A stretch of DNA of 64,000 nucleotides from Marinococcus halophilus (GTDB taxonomy: Bacteria; Bacillota; Bacilli; Bacillales; Marinococcaceae): positions 124,150-188,149 of the forward strand of contig NZ_NPFA01000006.1 in the NCBI RefSeq assembly GCF_002265875.1, read 5' to 3'. The notes under the pieces were generated by a model that was not told the origin of the DNA, ran no database searches, and saw only the letters and a list, made by a program, of their open reading frames with translations. A program made the translations under genes and the position numbers. Below, one piece after another: positions 25,629 to 33,035 of this stretch (the first letter of the stretch is position 1; each line of letters opens with the position of its first letter).

Positions 25629-25934
25629 CTACAGTAAGTTTCCTAAAGGTCCAAGATCAATGTTCAAATCTTCTGTCGTAAGGCCAAAGATTTCTTTCAT
25701 TTCTTCCATCTTGTCTTCCAGCTGCATGAGCGCTACACCAAGCTGCTCGACTTGCTCCTCTGTTAAATCGCCGCCTTCGACTCTTCGCATCGCTTGGCGC
25801 TCCACCAGCTCACGCAGCAGCTCCACTACCGTCATCACTAGCTGTGTGAGACCTTCTTCTGCTTTGTCTGGATCTAATGATATGCGCCCGGTCGGCTGCT
25901 GGGCTTCCGTTACTTGCGGATTATTATTTTCCAT
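25629..25934 (-). CDS. gvpK: Gas vesicle protein GvpK
   Basis: A 101-residue protein from the ATG at 25934 (AAAGGAGG ten bases upstream; the longer frame to 25988 overlaps the preceding gene). The core RISLDPDKAEEGLTQLVMTVVELLRELVERQAMRRVEGGDL and the end EIFGLTTEDLNIDLGPLGNLL are GvpK hallmarks. It is an essential minor assembly protein of the vesicle. The gene lies 16 bases after gvpS. Confidence 0.93.
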   Translation of the reverse strand: MENNNPQVTEAQQPTGRISLDPDKAEEGLTQLVMTVVELLRELVERQAMRRVEGGDLTEEQVEQLGVALMQLEDKMEEMKEIFGLTTEDLNIDLGPLGNLL

Positions 25935-25950
25935 CTGTATTCGGCCTCCT

Positions 25951-26184
25951 TTATTCGACTTGGGAAGGTTCTGAAGAATTAGAAACAAATTCTTTCTGCG
26001 TCTTCAATTCCGACTGTCGCAGGGTTTCTACAGAAGCGATTAGTACGCGTAAATCCAAATAAACAAGGTCAATCCCTGCAATGGATATCGTTAAATCGCC
26101 CTGAAGCACAACCCCTTTATCCAGCACGGAGTCCAAGACGTCGAGCAGGGAAACTTCCCGGTTTTTAAGAGTGTCTTGGGGCAT
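25951..26184 (-). CDS. gvpS: GvpA-family minor protein (GvpS/GvpM-like)
   Basis: A 77-residue GvpA homologue. The core SLLDVLDSVLDKGVVLQGDLTISIAGIDLVYLDLRVLIASVETL (about 12-55) is the vesicle-shell fold; a short polar tail follows. In Bacillus megaterium the gene between gvpL and gvpK is called gvpS, and it is presumed to be a minor shell or nucleation component. Its start overlaps the end of gvpL by 20 bases. AGGAGGG lies nine bases upstream. Confidence 0.85.
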   Translation of the reverse strand: MPQDTLKNREVSLLDVLDSVLDKGVVLQGDLTISIAGIDLVYLDLRVLIASVETLRQSELKTQKEFVSNSSEPSQVE

Positions 26185-27025
26185 TTTGTTCCCTCCTGTC
26201 TGTCAGGCCTGAAAAATGAAATGCTGGCCATGGGCCTGTACACTCTAAATCCATTCCGGTCTCTTCTGCTTCTTCTTTTTCCTGACGCTTTTCAATTAAT
26301 TGAATAAACGCCTCCCGGTCTTCCGAGTGAATCAGATATACGGCGTTCCATGCCATTTCTTTTTCCCGGTCTGTGACGCGTTTTTCCCAATTCTTTTTTA
26401 TTTCCGTGCCTTCGCTCCGGGCGGCTAACTCATCATGAAACGATTGGCAGTGCTTCTCAATCTGTTCGTCTGCCTGCGCTTCAATAAACTGGTCCATTTT
26501 CTTTTTTTCAAAAAAGCGCCGGCCAGCCGGCATCGCTTCAAGCTCTGCTTCCTTCGCCTGAATTTCTTCGCTGTTCTGCACGACGGCTTCAGTGAACAGC
26601 TGCTGATCAGCGTAGGTTTTGACGTTCCATTCTTCTTTGCCCTTCAAATAAGAAAGCTGAGCCGTTACGCTCTCGTGATATTTTTCAATCATTTCCGCAA
26701 GGTTTGCTTCCTGTTCAAAAATCGTGCCGAATTTTAACGGGATTGTGGTATAGCGATCATGCAGCTGGTTCATCGTTTCATGATGGTGAAAGGCTTTTGC
26801 CTGCAGCCATTCCATTTTTTCTACATTCTTTTGCAGTTTTTCCTGGGAAAATTCTTCTTCCGGAACATGGGTTACTACTGCAGTAATACTGCCATGTTCA
26901 ATAAAGCTGATATTATTGCCCGGCTCCATGCCTTCCATTGGCTCCATAGGAGCTTCCTCATATTCGCTTGTGGGAATCAAGGCATACAAATACAAAAGAG
27001 CCGGTGCGCCCGAGTTTGTCTGCAC
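26165..27025 (-). CDS. gvpL: Gas vesicle protein GvpL (GvpF/L family)
   Basis: A 286-residue GvpF/L protein. The N-terminus ALLYLYALIPTSEYEEAP leads into the first alpha/beta domain; the middle has LPLKFG-type motif TTIPLKFGTIFEQE (about 91-104), followed by long helical stretches with many Glu and Lys, and the ending GPWPAFHFSGL is the family hallmark. GvpF/L proteins bind GvpA and are part of the assembly machinery. The start is GTG with GGAG ten bases before. It lies 15 bases after gvpG. Confidence 0.9.
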   Translation of the reverse strand: MQTNSGAPALLYLYALIPTSEYEEAPMEPMEGMEPGNNISFIEHGSITAVVTHVPEEEFSQEKLQKNVEKMEWLQAKAFHHHETMNQLHDRYTTIPLKFGTIFEQEANLAEMIEKYHESVTAQLSYLKGKEEWNVKTYADQQLFTEAVVQNSEEIQAKEAELEAMPAGRRFFEKKKMDQFIEAQADEQIEKHCQSFHDELAARSEGTEIKKNWEKRVTDREKEMAWNAVYLIHSEDREAFIQLIEKRQEKEEAEETGMDLECTGPWPAFHFSGLTDRREQNAPRHS

Positions 27026-27040
27026 TGCCGGTTCACTCCT

Positions 27041-27298
27041 TTAATCCTTTTCCTCTAACTCTTCCCGTAATTCTTCCTGTTCAATCTGCTTCGCTCTGCG
27101 ATACCGTTGCAGCAGCTCTTCCTCCTGCTCTGTGAAGGCATCTTCAGATATTTCTTCCATTTCATACATGATCTGCAGATTGGCGAGTTTTTTTTGAATC
27201 TGGCGGACATCGAAGTATTCTTTATCCGCCTCTTCTTTTACCTTTTTACCAGCCCAGACGACCGTATCGAGCGGCCAGGTAAATAATTTATGAATCAT
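27041..27298 (-). CDS. gvpG: Gas vesicle protein GvpG
   Basis: An 85-residue protein starting MIHKLFTWPLDTVVWAGKKVKEEADKEYFD, the signature of GvpG (LxxxPxxGxxWxxxxI type entry), followed by a helical coiled coil very rich in Glu and ending ELREELEEKD. It is an assembly factor encoded between gvpF and gvpL in bacilli and haloarchaea. Its ATG overlaps the gvpF stop by four bases (translational coupling). Confidence 0.9.
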   Translation of the reverse strand: MIHKLFTWPLDTVVWAGKKVKEEADKEYFDVRQIQKKLANLQIMYEMEEISEDAFTEQEEELLQRYRRAKQIEQEELREELEEKD

Positions 27299-28044
27299 AC
27301 GCTGTTCCCTGCCTTTATTTTCAGGTCAATGAAGTTGTATGCCGGCCATGGACCCGTATACTTGAAATCAGCGTGTTCGTTCCAGTTATTAAAAATTTCG
27401 TTTACTTTTGCATCAAACGCTTCTTCGTTTTCTTTATCTATTAAAAAGGCGGCATTCAACAGCATCCGCTCATTGATTACTTCGTTGCTTTTGGCTGCGT
27501 TAGCGATCTCTGCGAGCGGCTGGAAAACCTCTTCTTCAAAGCGCTCGTGCAGCCGTATCATGAATTTCTGCGCCGATTCTCCGAGCTGCATGCGCTCGTA
27601 ATAGCTGGCGTTTTTACCTTTCGTATCCGTTTTTTTGCGCAGGTCTTCCATCCCCGGCTCCTGACGGATTTGTTCATTCAGCCATTCTTTCTTTCCGATA
27701 ATTTTAAGTCCAACTTCCATTTTGCCGCGTATCTTCGGAAAAATTTCTTCAAATTGATCCTGCAGCTTTTCCATTAAAGCAAAAACTTCTTTTTGGTCCT
27801 CAAGGACGTTCCCAAAACTCATCGGAATGACATCGTATTCTTCCATTACTCTGGCCACTGTATCTTGATGAGCCCGCAGGTTTTTCCTCGTTGGATCATA
27901 AATCTGCATCGGAGCTTCTGCTACCACCATCGCCTCCTGCCCGCGCTGGAGGGTATAAATTTTTCGCTCTTTGCCCTCGAGTTCCACGGTACCGAAGGTT
28001 GGTTTTTCCGTAGTTTCAATAACCCCAAACATATAAATTCCCAC
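27295..28044 (-). CDS. gvpF: Gas vesicle protein GvpF (GvpF/L family)
   Basis: A 249-residue GvpF/L protein. The start GIYMFGVIETTEKPTFGTVEL leads into domain 1; the motif YDVIPMSFGNVLED lies around residues 69-82; the ending KYTGPWPAYNFIDLKI is diagnostic. GvpF contacts GvpA directly during assembly. The start is a GTG, with AGGAGG ten bases upstream; the nearer ATG is too far from the site. It follows gvpN by 14 bases. Confidence 0.92.
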   Translation of the reverse strand: MGIYMFGVIETTEKPTFGTVELEGKERKIYTLQRGQEAMVVAEAPMQIYDPTRKNLRAHQDTVARVMEEYDVIPMSFGNVLEDQKEVFALMEKLQDQFEEIFPKIRGKMEVGLKIIGKKEWLNEQIRQEPGMEDLRKKTDTKGKNASYYERMQLGESAQKFMIRLHERFEEEVFQPLAEIANAAKSNEVINERMLLNAAFLIDKENEEAFDAKVNEIFNNWNEHADFKYTGPWPAYNFIDLKIKAGNSV

Positions 28045-28058
28045 GGTTACTTTGCCTC

Positions 28059-29135
28059 CTAGACCTTTTTCAACTCTTCCTTCATTCTTTTTTGTGCTTC
28101 GCTGACATCTTCACCCTGAATATTTTCCAGGAAATAATGCCCCATCACATCAAAAAACAGCTGTTGAAAATCGTCGTTTTTTACATCTATTTTAACCTCA
28201 TGCTCCGAGCTTAACATCGCGGTCATAACAGCGAGACGGAAGCTTGGCACATGCGTATCATTTTCCCTGCTCGTGGATTTCGCCCAATCCAATGCTTTAA
28301 TAATGGTTTCGGCTTCTTTTTCACTGATGGATGCTCTTTCAGTCAGGATAGAAACTTGAGCTTCCTTATTAGGGTCCTCCACCGGAATCGTAATCATTCT
28401 ATCAAGTAGGGCATCCTGGGATTTATGCACACCAGCATATTCCTCCGGATTGCTTGTGAAAATTGCTTTAAAATTCGGGTGCACGGTAATGAAGCTTTCA
28501 TTACGCTGCGTGCCGTAAAGAGGCAGTATACCTTCTTCAAGCACGGAAAGAAATAAATTATTCGTAGACGGCAGCGAACGCGTAAATTCATCATAAATAA
28601 GCGTGTGGCCATTTTTTACTGCTTCAAGCAGACGGCCGGTGCTCCACCGTTCTGTAATTTGGTCTTCACGTTTGTACACTTTCCGGACATAATTGTCGAT
28701 TAATTTGTCACTCGTATAACCGATTCTTCCACCAAGAAGATCCGTGTTCGAAAGGCTTTCATTTCCATTAAGCAGCGTCACAGGCTGGTTAAAACGACGT
28801 GCAAGCTGAAACGAAAGAGTGGTTTTCCCCACCCCGGCTGCGCCTGTGAAGTGTACAGGGTACCCGGAAGTTAAATACTTTTCGGAACGCTCTAAAATCG
28901 ACTGCATCTCGTCAGTCTCTACGATTTTATTAATGGTGCTGATTTTTTGCTGTTTTGACTGCCCTTGTTCTTCAGAGGTCGTTTGCTTCGATTTCGTATT
29001 AGCAGGTGCATTGATTTTTTTCGACTGGCCTCTGTTATTTTGGGAGCTGTTTTTTTGCTGGCTTGTCCGGGAGTTCCCTGACGTGTTGGATGACTTTTTC
29101 TGAGTCTGTTGCTTTCTTCCGTTAGTAGTCGCCAT
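28059..29135 (-). CDS. gvpN: Gas vesicle AAA+ ATPase GvpN
   Basis: A 358-residue MoxR-type AAA+ ATPase. Walker A is FTGAAGVGKTTLSF (about 97-110), Walker B LIYDEFTRS (about 173-181), and AIFTSNPEEYAGVH (about 228-241) holds the sensor Asn. The first 70 residues are a low-complexity Ser/Thr/Gln/Asn/Lys region rarely so long in GvpN. GvpN is thought to drive growth of the vesicle from cone to cylinder. AGAGAGG lies before the ATG, five bases after the preceding gene. Confidence 0.94.
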   Translation of the reverse strand: MATTNGRKQQTQKKSSNTSGNSRTSQQKNSSQNNRGQSKKINAPANTKSKQTTSEEQGQSKQQKISTINKIVETDEMQSILERSEKYLTSGYPVHFTGAAGVGKTTLSFQLARRFNQPVTLLNGNESLSNTDLLGGRIGYTSDKLIDNYVRKVYKREDQITERWSTGRLLEAVKNGHTLIYDEFTRSLPSTNNLFLSVLEEGILPLYGTQRNESFITVHPNFKAIFTSNPEEYAGVHKSQDALLDRMITIPVEDPNKEAQVSILTERASISEKEAETIIKALDWAKSTSRENDTHVPSFRLAVMTAMLSSEHEVKIDVKNDDFQQLFFDVMGHYFLENIQGEDVSEAQKRMKEELKKV

Positions 29136-29140
29136 GTTTT

Positions 29141-29752
29141 TTACCTCTCTTTTTTCTCAAAAGGAGTACTTCTCGGACGGGTGTTCATCCTTTGATAGGA
29201 AGTGATCTTTTGATCTTTATTCATTGTCGCCTTATAAATCCCGATCAATTGGTCTCGACCGTATTTTTGAGTATATTCTTTTTCTTCCACTAGTTCCACT
29301 TCAATATCCCATCCATCTTCTGCATCCATGATAGCCGTAATACGGACGGGAGAATTCATCGTTTCTTCGAAAAACGAACGGATGGTTTCAAACATGTCAC
29401 TTGTGATAGGCGCAAACGACTCTTCGCCTTGCTCTTCTTGCGGAGCTGTTTCTTCATTAGCTCCTTTTTTTGTTTGCCTCGATTTAGCTGTATTATTTTT
29501 ACTGGCAGCCGTCGTAGTATTCACTTCGTCATTTCCTCCCTTATCGTCCGCTTTTTCGTTCTCCCCGGAGGATTTCTGTGAAGATGCACTCGAAGAACCC
29601 GATTTCGCTGGACCTTTAATCTGCTCTTTCGGCTGCTCTTCTTCATCAGAAGAGAAAGGTTTATACGAGCCACTTTTACTATTTTTCAGCTCCTGGCTCT
29701 GGTTCTCTTCTGTTTTTTCTTCTGTTTTGGTCGTTGATTGTTTGGCCGCCAT
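29141..29752 (-). CDS. GvpO/GvpR-domain protein with long disordered N-terminus
   Basis: About 203 residues from the ATG at 29752 (AAAGGAG about ten bases upstream). Residues 1-115 are a low-complexity, acidic, Ser/Thr/Lys/Glu-rich tail carrier; residues about 118-203 are a GvpO-type domain (MFETIRSFFEETMNSPVRIT, then GWDIEVELVEEKEYTQKYG, then SYQRMNTRPRSTPF). It aligns closely with the next gene, which lacks the tail. In haloarchaea GvpO is needed for vesicle formation and gene expression. The duplicated pair suggests specialisation. The symbol is left blank because the Bacillus gvpR name could go to either copy. Confidence 0.8.
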   Translation of the reverse strand: MAAKQSTTKTEEKTEENQSQELKNSKSGSYKPFSSDEEEQPKEQIKGPAKSGSSSASSQKSSGENEKADDKGGNDEVNTTTAASKNNTAKSRQTKKGANEETAPQEEQGEESFAPITSDMFETIRSFFEETMNSPVRITAIMDAEDGWDIEVELVEEKEYTQKYGRDQLIGIYKATMNKDQKITSYQRMNTRPRSTPFEKKER

Positions 29753-29758
29753 CAATAT

Positions 29759-30025
29759 CTATCTCCTTTCTGCTGTTTCTACATGAGCACTTCTCGGTCT
29801 CAAATTCACACGTTCAAAGGATCCTACCTGCCGATTGTTGTTCAGCTTTACTTCATATACACCCAGAAGCTGATCATGCCCGTACTTCTGCATATACTCA
29901 TCTTCTTCGATAACTTCCACTTCCGCAAACCAGCCGTACTCCTCTTCGGAAACCGAAGTAATTCGAAACGGAGGCTTTACGTTCTCCTCAAAAAACTCAT
30001 TCAGTGACTTCATTACTTCCTTCAT
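29759..30025 (-). CDS. gvpR: GvpO/GvpR-domain protein, compact copy
   Basis: An 88-residue protein that is just the GvpO-type domain: SLNEFFEENVKPPFRITSV, GWFAEVEVIEEDEYMQKYG, then SFERVNLRPRSAHVE. It sits directly after gvpA, the position of gvpR in Bacillus megaterium. The next gene downstream carries the same domain behind a disordered tail, and the operon's first gene carries a third version. Its role in vesicle formation is inferred from family and position. A hairpin lies between it and gvpA. Confidence 0.82.
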   Translation of the reverse strand: MKEVMKSLNEFFEENVKPPFRITSVSEEEYGWFAEVEVIEEDEYMQKYGHDQLLGVYEVKLNNNRQVGSFERVNLRPRSAHVETAERR

Positions 30026-30059
30026 CGTATCCCCCGCTTTCTTCTTACAATAGAAATAT

Positions 30060-30091
30060 ATCCCGCCATGCAGTCATACGCATGACGGGAT
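30060..30091 (-). other. Stem-loop just downstream of gvpA without T-tract
   Basis: Arms ATCCCGCCATGC and GCATGACGGGAT pair with one mismatch around an eight-base loop. On the minus strand the following sequence is ATATATTTC, not a run of T. It lies between gvpA and the gvpR-like gene. It could be an attenuator or an mRNA-protecting stem that raises the gvpA share of the transcript. Confidence 0.6.
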
Positions 30092-30100
30092 TAGAGAAAT

Positions 30101-30370
30101 TTAAGCAAAGTTTAACTGCCCGGCACGCTCATTAGAGTCTGCATCCTCATCGATTTCGCCCTGGACATCGTCACGGAGCAGTCCGACTGCTTCAGCGTAA
30201 CGGAGCCAAGTATCAACACTTGCAATAACGATACGTGCTTCAATTGTAATCAGTTCAATTCCTACCACAGAAATACGGGCGTACAGGTCGATAACAATAC
30301 CTTTGTCCAGTATACGGTCAATAACCTCTGCCAAGCTGGAAGAATCTGTACTTTTTTCAATTGTTGCCAT
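30101..30370 (-). CDS. gvpA: Major gas vesicle structural protein GvpA
   Basis: An 89-residue shell protein: N-terminal [54 protein letters not shown] (about residues 11-64) is the near-invariant GvpA core, forming the ribs of the gas-filled cylinder; a short acidic tail follows. AAGGAGTG lies before the ATG. Only one gvpA/gvpB copy is present here, whereas Bacillus megaterium has two. A hairpin follows it, compatible with high expression relative to the other gvp genes. Confidence 0.97.
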   Translation of the reverse strand: MATIEKSTDSSSLAEVIDRILDKGIVIDLYARISVVGIELITIEARIVIASVDTWLRYAEAVGLLRDDVQGEIDEDADSNERAGQLNFA

Positions 30371-30383
30371 AATCTTTCACTCC

Positions 30384-31376
30384 TTAATCATAATGCTTAA
30401 TATTTTCTGTTCCTTTAATGGCATTGATGCCTTTGATGTCATCATAGCTTTTCAGCTTCGATTCCTTGTAGCTTTTGATGTCAGATAAGCCTTTCAATTC
30501 GCTTATACCCTTGATATCATCAACGCCCTTAACCTCATCATAGCTTCTTAACCTGGACTCGCTGTAAGTCTTGATGTTCGACGGTCCTTTAATATCTTCC
30601 ATTCCTTTTAGATCGCTCAACCCTTTTTCAGGCAGCGAGCGAAGGATTTTACCGCCCCCTTTCCCGGACTTCTTGGAGCCGCCCTGGACATTTTCCTGCA
30701 GCTGTCCTGTAGCTTCCCCCAGTTTTTCCTGGGCTTCCTGGCCTTTTTCTTTGGCCTGCTCGACAGCTTTCTGCAGTTTTTCCTGGGCTTCTTCTCCTTT
30801 TCCTTCCAATGCCTGCTTTGTTTCCTGTACTTTTTCCTGCGCATGTTCCTTTGCCAGCCGGGCGCTCTCCAGAGTATTAAAAAACTTTTTGCCCATATAG
30901 GCTGCAGCTACGGCATTGGCAGCCTTAGGATTATTCTTCACCCCTTCTGTAGCGGTTTTCACCAGCTCTTCTTTGGCGTTTCCCTGAATCATATTTTTCG
31001 TTGTTTCCACGGGGTTCAAGTCAGCAATTTCTTCTGCCGTGTCTTTAACAGGCTCAATGAACGTATCTTCTGTCTGCTCATCGAGGACTTCCTTCGGTTT
31101 TTTAAAGGACGCCCATTTAGCGGCTTTTTGACCGCCGCCTTTTACCTTATCCAAAAATGATTCTTCATCCGTGGAACTCTTTTTTTCCTCATTATTGGAC
31201 TGTTCTTCACTGGATTGCTCACCGGATGATTTGTCCCCGGATGACCCTCCTTTAGAATAGGAGGAAAAGTGAGTTTTCTTCCAGGCTTCGTCCGGAACGG
31301 AGAATGTTTTTCTTACCTTTGGCTTTGAACCATCAACATATTTTCCGCCTTCAGTTAATAAAATCTTTTTTGCCAT
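30384..31376 (-). CDS. Gas vesicle cluster protein in gvpQ position, hexapeptide-repeat tail
   Basis: A 330-residue, largely helical and disordered protein. Residues 1-100 are a Lys/Ser/Glu-rich leader (KILLTEGGKYVDGSKPKVRKTF start). About 120-160 holds NPVETTKNMIQGNAKEELVKTATEG and NPKAANAVAAAYMGKKFF. About 165-230 is a LEA-like coiled repeat (KGEEAQEKLQKAVEQAKEKG). The last 85 residues consist of hexapeptides of form Gxx[DEN][LIV]K, twice interrupted by a 14-residue unit like SYKESKLKSYDDIK. Neighbours gvpA and gvpP-position genes place it as gvpQ-like. GAGGAG precedes the ATG. Function unknown. Confidence 0.72.
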   Translation of the reverse strand: MAKKILLTEGGKYVDGSKPKVRKTFSVPDEAWKKTHFSSYSKGGSSGDKSSGEQSSEEQSNNEEKKSSTDEESFLDKVKGGGQKAAKWASFKKPKEVLDEQTEDTFIEPVKDTAEEIADLNPVETTKNMIQGNAKEELVKTATEGVKNNPKAANAVAAAYMGKKFFNTLESARLAKEHAQEKVQETKQALEGKGEEAQEKLQKAVEQAKEKGQEAQEKLGEATGQLQENVQGGSKKSGKGGGKILRSLPEKGLSDLKGMEDIKGPSNIKTYSESRLRSYDEVKGVDDIKGISELKGLSDIKSYKESKLKSYDDIKGINAIKGTENIKHYD

Positions 31377-31401
31377 AATTTGATCTCCTCAAACCGAAGC
31401 A

Positions 31402-32400
31402 TTATTTATTTTCGTCAATTCGCTTATAGGAGGTTACCTCTAACTGATCATCCACCTGCACCTGATACGTTTCTTTTTTCGACTTTCTGCCTTCTTTATT
31501 CAACGCTTCAATTTCTACCAGCCACTGGCCTTTCTGTTTTTCCGTAGAAGTAATCCGCTGGGGCTCAGCCACATAGTTCTCAAAGAAATCGTTCACGGTA
31601 TCCATTACGTCGGTCAGGCTATGGTTCATTTTGCCTCCATTTTGCTTCTCGGATTGGTAGGCATTAACTTCAGCTTCATCCACTTCTTCCGGCCGGCGCT
31701 CTATTTCCTGAGTTAACGTCGACTCTTCTGCGTTTTCCATCCCCGGCTCTGCTGAAGCTGCGCTCTGTTCAAGGCCGGTCGCATCCGTCAATCGTCGTGA
31801 AGATTTTTTAGAAACCCTTTTCGCCTTTTTTGGAGCACTATCTGCTTTCCCGGTTGACAGTTCTGTCTCTTCTTCGTCTTTATTAGTAATGCTTTGAGCA
31901 TTTTCTTGATCTTGTATTTTCCTGCCGGTTTTTTCTACCTTTTCACCAACAGTGTTTTTAACTCCATTTATCCTGCCTTTTGTTTCTTTTACCTTTTTGT
32001 TTCCTTTATAAACAACTTTACTCGCATCAGCTGCCTGCTTGGCCCCTTTAGCTTTTCCCGAAACAGCTTCTTTAGCCTGTTCTCCTGCTTTTTTTGTGTT
32101 ATTTTCAGCACTTTTCGTCTTGTTTTCCACGGTGCCTTGCAGTTGTTTTCCCGATTCCTTTACATTGTCTTTCGCCTGCTTTGCTTTTGTAGCAGGCTTT
32201 TTAACTGTCTGTTTGAGCCGGGGAGCTTTTTTTTCTTTTTCCTGGCTCTCTGTGGACTCAACAGCATTTTCTTCGCTGGAGGAGTCTTCCGAAGAATGGA
32301 GTTTATTTTTCGTGCCTTTAGTAATTAGAGGGAGCGCACCGCCAATAAGGCTGCCGGCGGCCATCAATCCGTACGTAACTTTATCTTTAGCGTCGGTCAC
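31402..32400 (-). CDS. First gene of gvp operon: YtxH-like/GvpP-like leader fused to GvpO domain
   Basis: A 332-residue protein started by GTG with AAAGGTGAGG four bases before. Residues 1-30 (KDKVTYGLMAAGSLIGGALP) look like a YtxH-type membrane segment. About 35-240 is a long Lys/Glu/Ala/Ser-rich disordered or helical region (KAKQAKDNVKESGKQLQG and similar). About 255-332 is a divergent GvpO-type domain (LTDVMDTVNDFFENYVAEP, then GQWLVEIEAL, then TSYKRID). It is in the gvpP position. The architecture suggests a membrane-anchored assembly factor, but this is inference. Confidence 0.72.
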   Translation of the reverse strand: MTDAKDKVTYGLMAAGSLIGGALPLITKGTKNKLHSSEDSSSEENAVESTESQEKEKKAPRLKQTVKKPATKAKQAKDNVKESGKQLQGTVENKTKSAENNTKKAGEQAKEAVSGKAKGAKQAADASKVVYKGNKKVKETKGRINGVKNTVGEKVEKTGRKIQDQENAQSITNKDEEETELSTGKADSAPKKAKRVSKKSSRRLTDATGLEQSAASAEPGMENAEESTLTQEIERRPEEVDEAEVNAYQSEKQNGGKMNHSLTDVMDTVNDFFENYVAEPQRITSTEKQKGQWLVEIEALNKEGRKSKKETYQVQVDDQLEVTSYKRIDENK

Positions 32401-32473
32401 TGTACCTCACCTTTCTTATGTGAAAATTAATCTATACGCAAAAACCCTCACCCGGCCGGAAGCTCTCATGCTT

Positions 32474-32494
32474 TTCCAATAAATTGTTTTGGAA
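32474..32494. promoter_or_regulatory. Imperfect palindrome upstream of gvp operon
   Basis: Arms TTCCAA and TTGGAA separated by nine AT-rich bases, 74-94 bases upstream of the first gvp gene. It could be an operator for the operon. No confident sigma-A -35/-10 pair could be named next to it. Weak evidence. Confidence 0.35.
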
Positions 32495-32564
32495 GTAAAC
32501 AGTCATGAATTCGCTGGGCTGGAGAGGGCCTTTTAATGTAATCATTTAAGCAATTTCTTTTAAA

Positions 32565-32633
32565 TTAGATTAGGGAGAGGATTGCTCCAATTACAACAAT
32601 AGCTCCAATAACCATCAAAATAGTACGAATCAT
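32565..32633 (-). CDS. Possible 22-residue hydrophobic microprotein upstream of gvp operon
   Basis: An ATG at 32633 opens a 22-codon frame with product MIRTILMVIGAIVVIGAILSLI, a single membrane helix with one Arg. The ribosome binding site is poor (GTGAGTG about six bases upstream). It is on the same strand as the gvp operon, 165 bases before it. It could be a chance frame. Confidence 0.35.
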   Translation of the reverse strand: MIRTILMVIGAIVVIGAILSLI

Positions 32634-33035
32634 GACTAACACTCACTTTCTAACTCTAAATTTAATAACTACTTTAATTCGTTTTACCTTTTACCTACCG
32701 GGTTCAAACTTTTTATTGCGTTTATTTTTAAATAAAGTTCTAATTACCTATATTTCCGATTCATATTTTTAACAATCTCTTGAATTTTTCTTTCCCCACC
32801 GGTATTCAACACGTTACTGTCAGATTTACTTACAGAGGTAATGCGGTTTTCGTACTATTATTTATGAAATTTTCGCCAGCGTGCGTATGAATAAGTCCGA
32901 TAGTACGAAAAGAGAAAAAAGTACGTTAAGTTTTCTTTCACATATACTGCTTTGCCCTCTAGCTTTACCTAGAATAAAACTCGTAATCAAGAAAATAACT
33001 ACTTCCTGTACATATTAAAAGGAAAGAGGTGCAGC
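32634..33035. promoter_or_regulatory. AT-rich gvp-nas intergenic region with a 12-bp inverted repeat
   Basis: About 400 AT-rich bases between the gvp and nas blocks, without a credible gene. The arms TTTTCGTACTAT (32847-32858) and ATAGTACGAAAA (32900-32911) form a perfect 12-bp inverted repeat 41 bases apart, and a further GTACG follows at 32921. The nasF ribosome site GAAAGAGGTG ends the region. A regulator site for either operon is plausible; I see no clear TnrA or NsrR site. Confidence 0.5.

Noticed and set aside
32039-32482. 147-codon plus-strand frame opposite the first gvp gene
   Set aside because: A shadow of the Lys/Glu-rich gvp protein; reads as Phe/Cys/Ser-rich nonsense.
32930-33035. 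TnrA box upstream of nasF
   Set aside because: No sequence fits TGTNA-N7-TNACA with acceptable mismatches; the best candidate lacks the first half-site.
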